Positions 1 through 7,061 of a stretch of DNA of 64,000 nt are shown one piece after another. The DNA is from Nocardioidaceae bacterium SCSIO 66511 (GTDB taxonomy: Bacteria > Actinomycetota > Actinomycetes > Propionibacteriales > Nocardioidaceae): the NCBI GenBank assembly GCA_023100825.1, contig CP095846.1, positions 1,984,001 to 2,048,000 of the forward strand, in the 5' to 3' direction. The translations under genes and the position numbers were made by a program. Every line of letters begins with the position of its first letter. Within the stretch, counting starts at the first letter, position 1. Under the pieces are notes generated by a model, which was not told the DNA's origin, ran no database searches, and was given only the letters and a program-made list of their open reading frames with translations.

Positions 1-607
1 TCGAGGTGTGGTGTGTTGGTTTGGGTGTCGCGGGCAGCAGGATCAACGTGGCGACGAGCGCGATACCCATCAGCACGGAGACGCCGAAGAACGGCCCGCG
101 CCAGCTGATATCGCCGAGGAGCCCGCCCAACAGCGGACCGGCCGCGATGCCGAGTCCGAGCGCCGCTTCGTACAAGACGATCGCGCCGGCGAAACCGCCA
201 TGCGCGGAAGCGACGATGACAGCGAGCGAGGTGGCGATGAAGAGGGCGTTGCCGAGTCCCCAGCCGGCGCGGAAGCCGATGATGCCGCCGATCGACTGGG
301 AGAAGCCGGCCAGTGCCGAGAACGTCACGATGATCGCGAGGCCGGCGATGAGCGTACGTTTGGCTCCGAGTCGACTGGAGACCCAGTTCGTGACGAGCAT
401 CGCGACGGCTGTGACGACCAGATAGCTGGTGAACAGCAGGGTGACCTGGCTGGGGGAGGCGTCGAGCTGCGACGAAAGTGCGGGCAGGATCGGGTCTACG
501 AGACCGATGCCCATGAAGGAGATCACGCAGGCGAAAGCGACTGCGTACACCGCCTTGGGCTGGCGGAACATGCTGCTGCCGCCGTGTTCGGTCGTGGGCG
601 CTGTCAC
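1..607 (-). CDS. MFS drug-efflux-type transporter, 5' part only (cut by window edge)
   Basis: This is the N-terminal part (about 202 codons) of a major facilitator superfamily permease; the rest lies beyond the left edge of the window. The GTG start overlaps the stop of the upstream marR gene by four bases (GTGA), so the two genes form one translationally coupled unit. The visible protein has a short polar N-terminus and then about six hydrophobic segments, for example AVYAVAFACVISFMGIGLVD, an FTSYLVVTAVAMLVTNW stretch and ALGLGIAAGPLLGG, the last resembling motif C of drug/H+ antiporters. Coupling to a MarR regulator suggests efflux of a toxic compound sensed by that regulator. The substrate is not readable. 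Confidence 0.85.
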   Translation of the reverse strand, partial: MTAPTTEHGGSSMFRQPKAVYAVAFACVISFMGIGLVDPILPALSSQLDASPSQVTLLFTSYLVVTAVAMLVTNWVSSRLGAKRTLIAGLAIIVTFSALAGFSQSIGGIIGFRAGWGLGNALFIATSLAVIVASAHGGFAGAIVLYEAALGLGIAAGPLLGGLLGDISWRGPFFGVSVLMGIALVATLILLPATPKPTHHTS

Positions 608-1071
608 CGAGGGTCCTCCTTGTGGCTGGTGTGTACGTGTGCCGCGTCGGCGAGGCGCCGTAGCGCTGGAAGCGCGTCGACGAGCCGGTCGAGGTCGTCG
701 GGTTCGAGGGTGCCGACCATTTGCGCGATCGTGCCGGCGTAGTGCTGCAGCCGCTTGCCGACCAGCGCTTCGCCGGACAGGGTCAGGCCGATGATGACTG
801 CGCGACGGTCGCTCGGGTCGGGCGTGCGGTTGACGAGGGACTGGGCTTCGAGGCGGCGTACGAGACCGGTCATGGCGGGCTGGGTGACCGCCTCGCGATC
901 GGCGAGCGCGGTGAGGCGCATCGGGCCGAGCCGGTAGAGAGCTCCAAGAGTCGACGCCGCCGTGCGGCTCAGGCTGGAGTCGGGAGTGATCCGACGCCAG
1001 GCGAGCAACAGCGAGTCGAGCACCTCGGTCGCCTCTGTCAGCGGGGCGGAGACCGGCGTACGTTGTGGCAC
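604..1071 (-). CDS. MarR family transcriptional regulator
   Basis: A 155-residue winged-helix regulator of ordinary MarR length, starting at a GTG. The central part (LYRLGPMRLTALADREAVTQ then MTGLVRRLEAQSLVNRTPDP and SDRRAVIIGLT) is the classic MarR helix-turn-helix plus DxR beta-wing. MarR proteins are dimeric repressors released by small phenolic or drug ligands. The next gene on the same strand is an MFS transporter whose start overlaps this stop, so the likely job is to control that exporter and itself. The gap to the divergent vapB gene is about 95 bp and would hold both promoters. Confidence 0.9.
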   Translation of the reverse strand: MPQRTPVSAPLTEATEVLDSLLLAWRRITPDSSLSRTAASTLGALYRLGPMRLTALADREAVTQPAMTGLVRRLEAQSLVNRTPDPSDRRAVIIGLTLSGEALVGKRLQHYAGTIAQMVGTLEPDDLDRLVDALPALRRLADAAHVHTSHKEDPR

Positions 1072-1131
1072 GCAACCAGTTGTATCACGTGCTTATGTAA
1101 TTCCACGATTCGCCGTCGGTGACGCCGGAGA

Positions 1132-1161
1132 TTGATTCTGCATGCTGTACGCAGGCATAAT
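1132..1161 (+). promoter_or_regulatory. Candidate leaderless promoter of vapBC
   Basis: TTGATT at 1132-1137 and CATAAT at 1156-1161 are separated by 18 bases. The -10 box ends six bases before the ATG at 1168, so transcription would start at or next to the start codon, giving a leaderless mRNA. No Shine-Dalgarno sequence precedes that ATG, which agrees. This is prediction from sequence only. Confidence 0.5.
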
Positions 1162-1167
1162 GCAAGC

Positions 1168-1407
1168 ATGGTCCAGCTCACGATCCGCGACGTACCCGTC
1201 GAGGTCAAAGAAGCACTCGCGTCCGCAGCGACCTCGCGGGGCCAGTCGTTGCAGGCGTACGCGCTCGGCGTACTCAAACGCGAGGCGGATTTCATGACCA
1301 ACGCCGACCTCATCGCCGAGGTGGATCTCGACCGCGCACACCTCGCAGGTGAGGATGCGCCCGACGCAGCGGAGATCATCGACCTCGAACGCAAGCGTCG
1401 CGAGTGA
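1168..1407 (+). CDS. vapB: VapB/FitA-like ribbon-helix-helix antitoxin
   Basis: A 79-residue antitoxin. The N-terminus (VQLTIRDVPVEVKEALASAA then GRSL-like GQSLQAYALGVL) is the FitA/VapB ribbon-helix-helix pattern, which binds DNA as a dimer. The C-terminal tail, rich in acidic residues and ending in KRRE, is the kind of flexible segment that wraps the toxin. I chose the ATG at 1168 because the homologous fold begins there and because the predicted -10 box lies just upstream; an in-frame ATG at 1132 would fall inside the promoter. It overlaps the toxin gene by four bases (GTGA), typical of vapBC operons, and the complex should repress its own promoter. Confidence 0.85.
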   Translation: MVQLTIRDVPVEVKEALASAATSRGQSLQAYALGVLKREADFMTNADLIAEVDLDRAHLAGEDAPDAAEIIDLERKRRE

Positions 1408-1799
1408 TTGTCGTCGACGCGTCGGCGCTCACCGAGATGCTGGCGTTCGCCGGGGAGAGGGGTGAAGCCGCCGCCCGTGCGCTCGGGCGAGACGTCGAGT
1501 GGTGCGCCCCCGCGCACTGGTCGGCGGAGGTGTTCTCCGCGATCCGAGGGCTCACGCTCGGCGGCCAGCTCAGCGACGCTGCCGGGCGACAAGCCGTTGC
1601 TCGAATCCCGCGCCTGACCATCGATGGAGTCGGCCTCGAAGGGCTCATGGGGCAGATGTGGGCGTTGCGTCCGGAGATCAGCGGCTACGACTCTGCGTAC
1701 GTTGCGCTCGCTCGCTTGCGTTGTCTGACCCTGGTCACGGCCGATGGGCGGTTGGCGCGAGCGGCCGTGCGCCATTGTCGGGTCGAGGCGCTGCATTGA
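1404..1799 (+). CDS. vapC: VapC-type PIN-domain ribonuclease toxin
   Basis: A 131-residue PIN-domain protein starting at a GTG that overlaps the antitoxin stop. The acidic metal-binding residues are visible: Asp in VVDASAL near residue 5, Glu in SAEVFSAI near residue 41, Asp in GYDSAYVALA near residue 94, and Asp in VTADGRLARA near residue 112. VapC toxins are Mg-dependent site-specific RNases, usually acting on tRNA or rRNA, held inactive by VapB. Length and organisation are standard, and no catalytic residue seems missing, so the module is probably functional. The RNA target cannot be read from sequence. Confidence 0.87.
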   Translation: MIVVDASALTEMLAFAGERGEAAARALGRDVEWCAPAHWSAEVFSAIRGLTLGGQLSDAAGRQAVARIPRLTIDGVGLEGLMGQMWALRPEISGYDSAYVALARLRCLTLVTADGRLARAAVRHCRVEALH

Positions 1800-1848
1800 T
1801 CCCCGTGGCGTGTGCGGGGCGACGGACCTGTCGCCGTAGGCTGGTCGG

Positions 1849-4800
1849 GTGCCCTTTGCACTCACCTTGCTCGACGGCGTGCGCTGGCGTGGCGAACCGC
1901 TGGTCGGCGAGCGTCCGCGCGCGCTCATCGAGGCGCTGGTCGAGGCCGGCCCCACCGGCCTGTCCACCGATGCCCTGGTCGACGCGGTCTGGGCAGACAA
2001 GCCTCCGGCGAACCCGACGAAAGCACTGCAGGTGCAGGTCTCGCGGGTACGCGCGGCTACCGACCAACGGCTGATCGAACGCTCGCCGGCCGGGTACCGT
2101 CTCGGCCTCGCTCGCGACGAGGTCGACTTACTCACCCACCGGGACCTGAGTGCGGCCGCCCGCGCGGCGTACGACGACGGCCAGCTCGACAAGGCGCTCG
2201 TCGCCGCGCGCCGCGGACTCGAGATCGGGCCGTCCGACGACCTGCGGTTGGTGGTCGCACTTGCCGGCAGCCGATCCGGAGACCACGCCGCGGCGCTGCC
2301 GGTCCTCGAGGAGCTCTTCGCGCTCGACCCGACCGACGATGTGCTGTCCTGCCTGCTGCGCAGCGAGGCAGCCGTACACGGACCCGCGTACGCGCTCGAT
2401 CGCTACGAGCGCCATCGCCGCGAGCTCGCCGACCGGCTCGGCACCGATCCCGGTCCGGCCGTCCAGAGCGTCTATCGGGAGCTGCTCGCCGCCGACCGGC
2501 CGGTACGCGACGGTGTGCAGTACGACGGAAACGCACTGGTCGGCCGAGATACCGACGTGCGCGCGCTGCACACCCTCATCGCAAGTGCACGAGTCGTCTC
2601 GATCGTCGGTGCCGGCGGGCTCGGCAAGACCCGGCTCGCGCACGTGCTCGGCCGCGATGCTGAGCAGCCGGTCGTCCATTTCGTCGAGCTGGTCGGCATC
2701 GCGGCTCCTGAGGACGTCGTCGGCGAGGTCGGATCAGTACTGGGCGTACGTGACTCGATCGTGGCCCGCAAGTCGTTGACGCCCGAGCAGCGCGCCGACG
2801 TACGCGCGCGGATCGCGCAGCAGCTGTCCGTTGCGCCGAGCCTGCTCATCCTCGACAACTGCGAGCACGTGGTCGACGCCGTCGCCGATCTGGTCGCGTT
2901 CCTCGTCGCGACGTGTCGAGACCTACGGGTGGTGACGACCAGCCGTGCGCCGCTGAAGATCGCCGCCGAGCGGGTGTATGCGCTCGGGCAGTTACGGCCC
3001 GACGATGCCGTCGAGCTGTTCGAGGAGCGCGCGGTCGCGGCGCGGCCGAACGTCGCTCTCGACGAGCAGGCCGTCGCGGAGATCGTCGAACGCCTCGACG
3101 GGTTGCCACTTGCGATCGAGCTCGCTGCGGCGAAGGCACGGGTCATGTCGGTCGAAGACATCGCGCGGCGGCTCGAGAATCGGTTCGCCTTGCTGCGCGG
3201 GGGAGATCGAAGCGCTCCCGACCGCCACCAGACGTTGATCGCGGTGATCGACTGGTCGTGGAACCTGCTTGACGATCCCGAGCGCAAGGCACTGCGTTGG
3301 CTGTCGGTCTTCAACGACGGCTTCACGTACGAGGCGGCCGAGGCGATGCTCGGGCCGACGGCTCTGGAGAGCGTCGAGAGTCTGGTGCACCAGTCGCTGT
3401 TGTCGGTGCACGACTCGGGCTCGAGCGTGCGGTACCGAATGCTCGAGACCGTACGCGAGTTCGGCCGGATGCAGCTCGTCGACACGGGTGAGGACGCCGA
3501 CGCCGAAGAGGCGCAGCATTCGTGGATGCGTTCGTACGCAGAACGCCATCTGTTCGTGCTCTGGGGCGAGCGGCAGGTCGACGCGATGGACGCTCTGCGG
3601 ATCGAGGAAGGCAACCTCGCCGACGTACTGCGTCGGGCGCTCGCCGCTCGCGATCGCGAGACTGCCGTCGTCGTCTTCGCGGCGGTCGGGTGCTTCTGGT
3701 CGATCGTCGGGGCGCACGGACGCATCATCGCCCTCATCGACGCGCTCGAGGACGCACTCGACGGTTGGCGTCCGCCGCCCGAGCTCGTCGACCTCGCCCG
3801 GGTCGCGCTCGCGATCTCGTTGACGAATGCCGTGATAGCGGTACCCGAAGCCCATCGCTCGGCGCGCTCCATGCTCCGGGACCTCGGCGCGGAGTCGAAG
3901 CATCCCGCGATCCGGGCGGTCTGCGAGGTGACGCTCGCGTTCGATCCGTTCGACCCTGACGGCAGCGCGGAGCGCCTCGAGTCGCTTGCCGCAGATCCGG
4001 AACGGTACGTCGCGATGCAGGCGACGCAGTACCACAGCCATCTGCTCGAGAACGACGGAGACCCGGCGGGAGCGGCCCGGGCTGCTGAGCGCGCGCTCGC
4101 TCTGTGGCAGCCCGACGACGGTCCGTGGATAGCCGCGATCCTGCGTACGTCGTTGGCACAGCTGCTCGGCCAGATCGGCGAGTTCGACGAGGCCGCGAAG
4201 TATGCGGTCGAGTCGATCCCGGTACTCGACCGGCTCGAGGCCGTCGATGATGCGATCCAGAGCCGGGCCGTGCTGCTCGGCCAAGCGCTGGCGCACGGAT
4301 CGTCCGATCAGGCCGAGCGGATCTTCGAGGAGATCGAACGCTGTGATGCGCGAAGGCCGGGGTTCGCCACCGGCTCGATCATCACAACGGGCCGCGCTGA
4401 GCTACTGCTCGTACGTGGTGAGATCGAGGCCGGCCTCGCGGCGTACCGAGGGGCGATCGAGCAGTCGCGGACGATTCGCTTCCCCGGGCTCGGTGACGGG
4501 TACGTGGGCATGGAGCCCTGGATCCTGGCCGCGGAGTCGACGGCGCTCGCGGCGTACGCCTTGCACACTGACGACGCGGGCGAAGACCTCTGGCAGTTGG
4601 TGAGTGACAAGGTGGAGCGAGTATCGCGCCCGGACCGGCTCCACCTCGACTATCCGGTGCTCGGTGTCGTTCTGTTCGGTCTCGGGATGTGGAGCCTGCA
4701 CCGTGCGTGTGTGCCCGCCGAGGACGGCGTACGACTCTGTGTGTTCGCCGACCGCTTCGGCTACCCGCGGCGAATGCCAACCCTCGCGTGGGACAACGCG

Positions 4801-4938
4801 GTCGCCGCTGCCGAACGGTTCGCGCCGGGCGCACTGGCGAAGGTGTCGGATGAGTACGCCGACCGCCGTGGTCCCGAGCTCCTGCCCGAAGCACGCGAGT
4901 TCATCCTGCAGACCTTCCCAAACCACGCTGACACGTGA
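1849..4938 (+). CDS. AfsR/SARP-like regulator with BTAD, NB-ARC-type ATPase and TPR-like C-terminus
   Basis: A 1029-residue multidomain regulator starting at a GTG. Residues 1-90 form an OmpR/SARP-type winged helix (TGLSTDALVDAVW, then LQVQVSRVRAA). Residues about 95-215 are a bacterial transcriptional activation (BTAD) domain. An AAA/NB-ARC-like ATPase follows, with Walker A IVGAGGLGKTRLAHVLG near residue 255, Walker B SLLILDNCEHVVDAV near 330, and GLPLAIELAAAKARV near 420. The C-terminal 500 residues are alpha-helical and TPR-like. Such proteins act as ATP-dependent switches on secondary metabolism or export genes. It stands alone on the plus strand and its stop codon lies inside the long hairpin at 4923-5015. 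The neighbouring DrrAB exporter is a possible but unproven target. Confidence 0.88.
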   Translation: MPFALTLLDGVRWRGEPLVGERPRALIEALVEAGPTGLSTDALVDAVWADKPPANPTKALQVQVSRVRAATDQRLIERSPAGYRLGLARDEVDLLTHRDLSAAARAAYDDGQLDKALVAARRGLEIGPSDDLRLVVALAGSRSGDHAAALPVLEELFALDPTDDVLSCLLRSEAAVHGPAYALDRYERHRRELADRLGTDPGPAVQSVYRELLAADRPVRDGVQYDGNALVGRDTDVRALHTLIASARVVSIVGAGGLGKTRLAHVLGRDAEQPVVHFVELVGIAAPEDVVGEVGSVLGVRDSIVARKSLTPEQRADVRARIAQQLSVAPSLLILDNCEHVVDAVADLVAFLVATCRDLRVVTTSRAPLKIAAERVYALGQLRPDDAVELFEERAVAARPNVALDEQAVAEIVERLDGLPLAIELAAAKARVMSVEDIARRLENRFALLRGGDRSAPDRHQTLIAVIDWSWNLLDDPERKALRWLSVFNDGFTYEAAEAMLGPTALESVESLVHQSLLSVHDSGSSVRYRMLETVREFGRMQLVDTGEDADAEEAQHSWMRSYAERHLFVLWGERQVDAMDALRIEEGNLADVLRRALAARDRETAVVVFAAVGCFWSIVGAHGRIIALIDALEDALDGWRPPPELVDLARVALAISLTNAVIAVPEAHRSARSMLRDLGAESKHPAIRAVCEVTLAFDPFDPDGSAERLESLAADPERYVAMQATQYHSHLLENDGDPAGAARAAERALALWQPDDGPWIAAILRTSLAQLLGQIGEFDEAAKYAVESIPVLDRLEAVDDAIQSRAVLLGQALAHGSSDQAERIFEEIERCDARRPGFATGSIITTGRAELLLVRGEIEAGLAAYRGAIEQSRTIRFPGLGDGYVGMEPWILAAESTALAAYALHTDDAGEDLWQLVSDKVERVSRPDRLHLDYPVLGVVLFGLGMWSLHRACVPAEDGVRLCVFADRFGYPRRMPTLAWDNAVAAAERFAPGALAKVSDEYADRRGPELLPEAREFILQTFPNHADT

Positions 4939-5015
4939 GAAGTAGTGCGCCGAGACGTGACTTCTGCTGAGCAGAAGTCACGTCTCGGCGCGGCACTTCT
5001 CACGTGTCAGCGTGG
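4923..5015. terminator. Very long near-perfect hairpin between convergent genes
   Basis: Two nested inverted repeats form one stem of about 45 bp. The outer arms 4923-4942 and 4996-5015 match perfectly (20 bp). The inner arms 4947-4967 and 4971-4991 also match perfectly (21 bp). They are joined by a mostly mismatched 4-base internal loop and closed by the 3-base loop TGA. The stop codon of the AfsR-like gene lies in the outer arm and the ABC permease gene ends 22 bases beyond. The position suits a bidirectional terminator, but there is no T-run and the stem is far longer than usual. Confidence 0.6.
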
Positions 5016-5036
5016 AGCTTCTCGCGTCTCGGCGTA

Positions 5037-5897
5037 CTACATCTTGCGTTGGTACGACTTCACCGACAGCGGAGCGAAGACCGCGATCACCGCGGCACAG
5101 CCGAGCAGCGCCCAGCCGACCTCGGCCGTGACCGCGCCGTCGTTGGCGAGATCGCGTACGGCGGTCACGACGTGGGAGACCGGGTTGACCTTCACGAACG
5201 CCTCCAGCCAGCCGGGCAGCGTGTCCGCTGGTACGAACGCGTTCGACAGGAACGTCAGCGGGAAGAGGATCATCATCGAGATGCCCTGCACGCTCTGTGC
5301 CGAGCGGCCGATCGTGCCGACGAACGTGAACGCCCAGGCGAGCGACCAGCCGGCGACGATCACCAGCAGTGTTGCCGCAGCGACGCCGAGCACTCCGCCT
5401 CCCGGGCGGTATCCCATCGCGATGCCGGTCGCGAACGTCAGCGACGCGGCGATCGTGTAGCGCAACAGGTCGGCGACCATCGGTCCGGCCAATGGCGAGA
5501 TGCGTGCGATCGGTAGCGACTTGAACCGGTCGAACACGCCCTTGTCCATGTCCTCGCGCAATTGCACGCCGGTCGCCATGCAGGTCGTCAGCGCGGTCTG
5601 CGCGAGGATTCCGGGCACCATCAACGGTAGGTAGCTGGAGACGTCACCGCTGATCGCGCCGCCGAAGATGTACGCGAACATCGCGGTGAACAACAACGGC
5701 TGAGCCGTCACGTCGAAGAACTGCTCCGGGTTCCGGCGCATCTTCTTCATCGCCCGCCAGGCGAGCGCGAGCGTCTGGCTGACGGTCTCGCCGATCGACA
5801 CATGCGGTCGCGTCGCGGCGACCGGGTCCTCTTCGCGGAACTGCGGGGTGAGGCCGACACCCCCGCGACCGGCCTCACTGGTCATCAGATCTGTCAT
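5037..5897 (-). CDS. ABC-2 type transporter permease (DrrB-like)
   Basis: A 286-residue membrane protein of the ABC-2/DrrB family, which exports drugs, lipids or polyketides with a partner ATPase. About six hydrophobic segments follow a polar N-terminus, and the family signature region SIQ-like QSVQGISMMILFPLTFLSNA is present near the C-terminal third, followed by LPGWLEAFVKVNPVSHVV, which is strongly typical of daunorubicin-resistance permeases. I chose the ATG at 5897, preceded by AGGAGG seven bases upstream; a GTG three bases earlier is also possible. It overlaps the ATPase gene (TGATG), so the pair is one operon. The gene ends facing the large hairpin. Confidence 0.9.
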   Translation of the reverse strand: MTDLMTSEAGRGGVGLTPQFREEDPVAATRPHVSIGETVSQTLALAWRAMKKMRRNPEQFFDVTAQPLLFTAMFAYIFGGAISGDVSSYLPLMVPGILAQTALTTCMATGVQLREDMDKGVFDRFKSLPIARISPLAGPMVADLLRYTIAASLTFATGIAMGYRPGGGVLGVAAATLLVIVAGWSLAWAFTFVGTIGRSAQSVQGISMMILFPLTFLSNAFVPADTLPGWLEAFVKVNPVSHVVTAVRDLANDGAVTAEVGWALLGCAAVIAVFAPLSVKSYQRKM

Positions 5898-6913
5898 CAC
5901 GCAACCTCCTCGGTGTGTGTCTCATCGGAGTCCTGTGTTTCGTGGCCGGTGATCGCGAGGAACACCTCGTCCAGGCTCGGTTTCTGCACGCTGACCGACG
6001 TGATCGAGACGTCGGCGGTACGCATGGCGATGAGTACGTCGCCCGCTTGGTCGGCCGCGTCCATCGCGACGTTCAGCCTGGCGCGCTCCGGGCTGAGGAC
6101 CGGCTCGACGCCGAGCACCTCGCGTACCACCCCGACCGCGACGGGAACGTCGCCCTCGGCGGCGAGTTCGAGCTGCAGGGTCGAGACACCGACCGACGAC
6201 TTGAGCTCGTCGGACGTGCCTTCGGCGACCTTGCGTCCGCGGTCGATGACGGCGATCCGGTCGGCGAGCTGGTCGGCCTCGTCGAGGTACTGGGAGGTGA
6301 GCATCACTGTGCAGCCGTCATTGACGAGATCGCGAATGGTGTCCCACATCTGGCCGCGGGTACGCGGGTCGAGGCCGGTCGTCGGCTCGTCGAGGAAGAT
6401 CAGCGGCGGGCGGGTGATCAGACTGGCCGCGAGGTCGAGCCGTCGGCGCATGCCGCCGGAGAAATGCGAGATCGGCTTCTTCGCCGCGTCCTGCAGGCCG
6501 AAGCGTTCCAGGAGATCGGCAGCGGTGCTCTTGGCCTTCGCCGACCGAAGTCCCTGCAGGCGCCCGAACAACCATAGGTTCTCGGTTGCGGTGAGGTTCT
6601 CGTCGACGGATGCGTATTGACCTGTCACGCCGAGGAGTTGGCGTATGACGTGCGGTTGCTTGCGTACGTCTACGCCGAACACCTCGGCATGCCCCCCGTC
6701 GATGCGTAGCAGCGTTGCCAGCATCGAGAGCATCGTGGTCTTGCCCGCACCGTTGGGTCCGAGTACGCCGAACACCTCGCCGGTGCGGACCTCGAGATCG
6801 ATCCCGTCGACGGCGCGGTGGTCGCCGAAGACCTTGACGAGGCCTTCAGTACGCACTGCCGTGCGGGTCGCCGGGCGGATGGCCCGGGTTGAAGTCATGG
6901 TGTCTGTGCTCAT
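5897..6913 (-). CDS. ABC transporter ATP-binding protein (DrrA-like)
   Basis: A 338-residue ATPase of the daunorubicin-resistance type. Visible motifs are Walker A GVLGPNGAGKTTMLSML, signature FSGGMRRRLDLAASL, Walker B PPLIFLDEPTTGLD and a switch region MLTSQYLDEADQLADRI. The C-terminal 80 residues carry the DrrA-type regulatory domain ending in the PSLDEVFLAITG motif that contacts the permease. I chose the ATG giving MSTDTMTSTRA; an upstream in-frame ATG adds ten residues with no homology feature. It drives the permease encoded immediately downstream with overlapping start and stop codons. The substrate is unknown; drug or lipid export is family knowledge, not read here. Confidence 0.93.
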   Translation of the reverse strand: MSTDTMTSTRAIRPATRTAVRTEGLVKVFGDHRAVDGIDLEVRTGEVFGVLGPNGAGKTTMLSMLATLLRIDGGHAEVFGVDVRKQPHVIRQLLGVTGQYASVDENLTATENLWLFGRLQGLRSAKAKSTAADLLERFGLQDAAKKPISHFSGGMRRRLDLAASLITRPPLIFLDEPTTGLDPRTRGQMWDTIRDLVNDGCTVMLTSQYLDEADQLADRIAVIDRGRKVAEGTSDELKSSVGVSTLQLELAAEGDVPVAVGVVREVLGVEPVLSPERARLNVAMDAADQAGDVLIAMRTADVSITSVSVQKPSLDEVFLAITGHETQDSDETHTEEVA

Positions 6914-6986
6914 GCCGATGATCGTGCACCGGCACGGTTTCATCGCGGCTTCGAGCCAGTTTCATGCGACTCCGCGCCGTGAGACC

Positions 6987-7029
6987 GACGTTCGAGTGCG
7001 ACACGCCGCGCGTGTCGCACCCGAACGTC
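6987..7029 (-). terminator. Long hairpin downstream of the M14 peptidase gene
   Basis: Arms 6987-7006 and 7010-7029 pair over 20 bp with a single mismatch, closed by the 3-base loop CGC. It lies about 30 bases past the stop of the minus-strand peptidase gene and about 70 bases upstream of the DrrA-like start, so it should separate the two units. There is no T-run, as is common for actinobacterial terminators. Confidence 0.6.
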
Positions 7030-7061
7030 CGGCCCACGGGGGAGGAGCTGCCGGGGCGCGG

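Noticed and set aside
1080-1100. Weak dyad TTGTATCACGTGCTTATGTAA before the first marR gene
   Set aside because: Only about half of the paired positions are symmetric, too few to call it an operator with confidence, although the place is right.
2472-3872. Long minus-strand open frame of over 460 codons opposite the AfsR-like gene
   Set aside because: The plus-strand frame has full domain motifs (Walker A/B, HTH), whereas the antisense product is low-complexity Arg/Ser-rich, typical of antisense shadows in GC-rich genomes.
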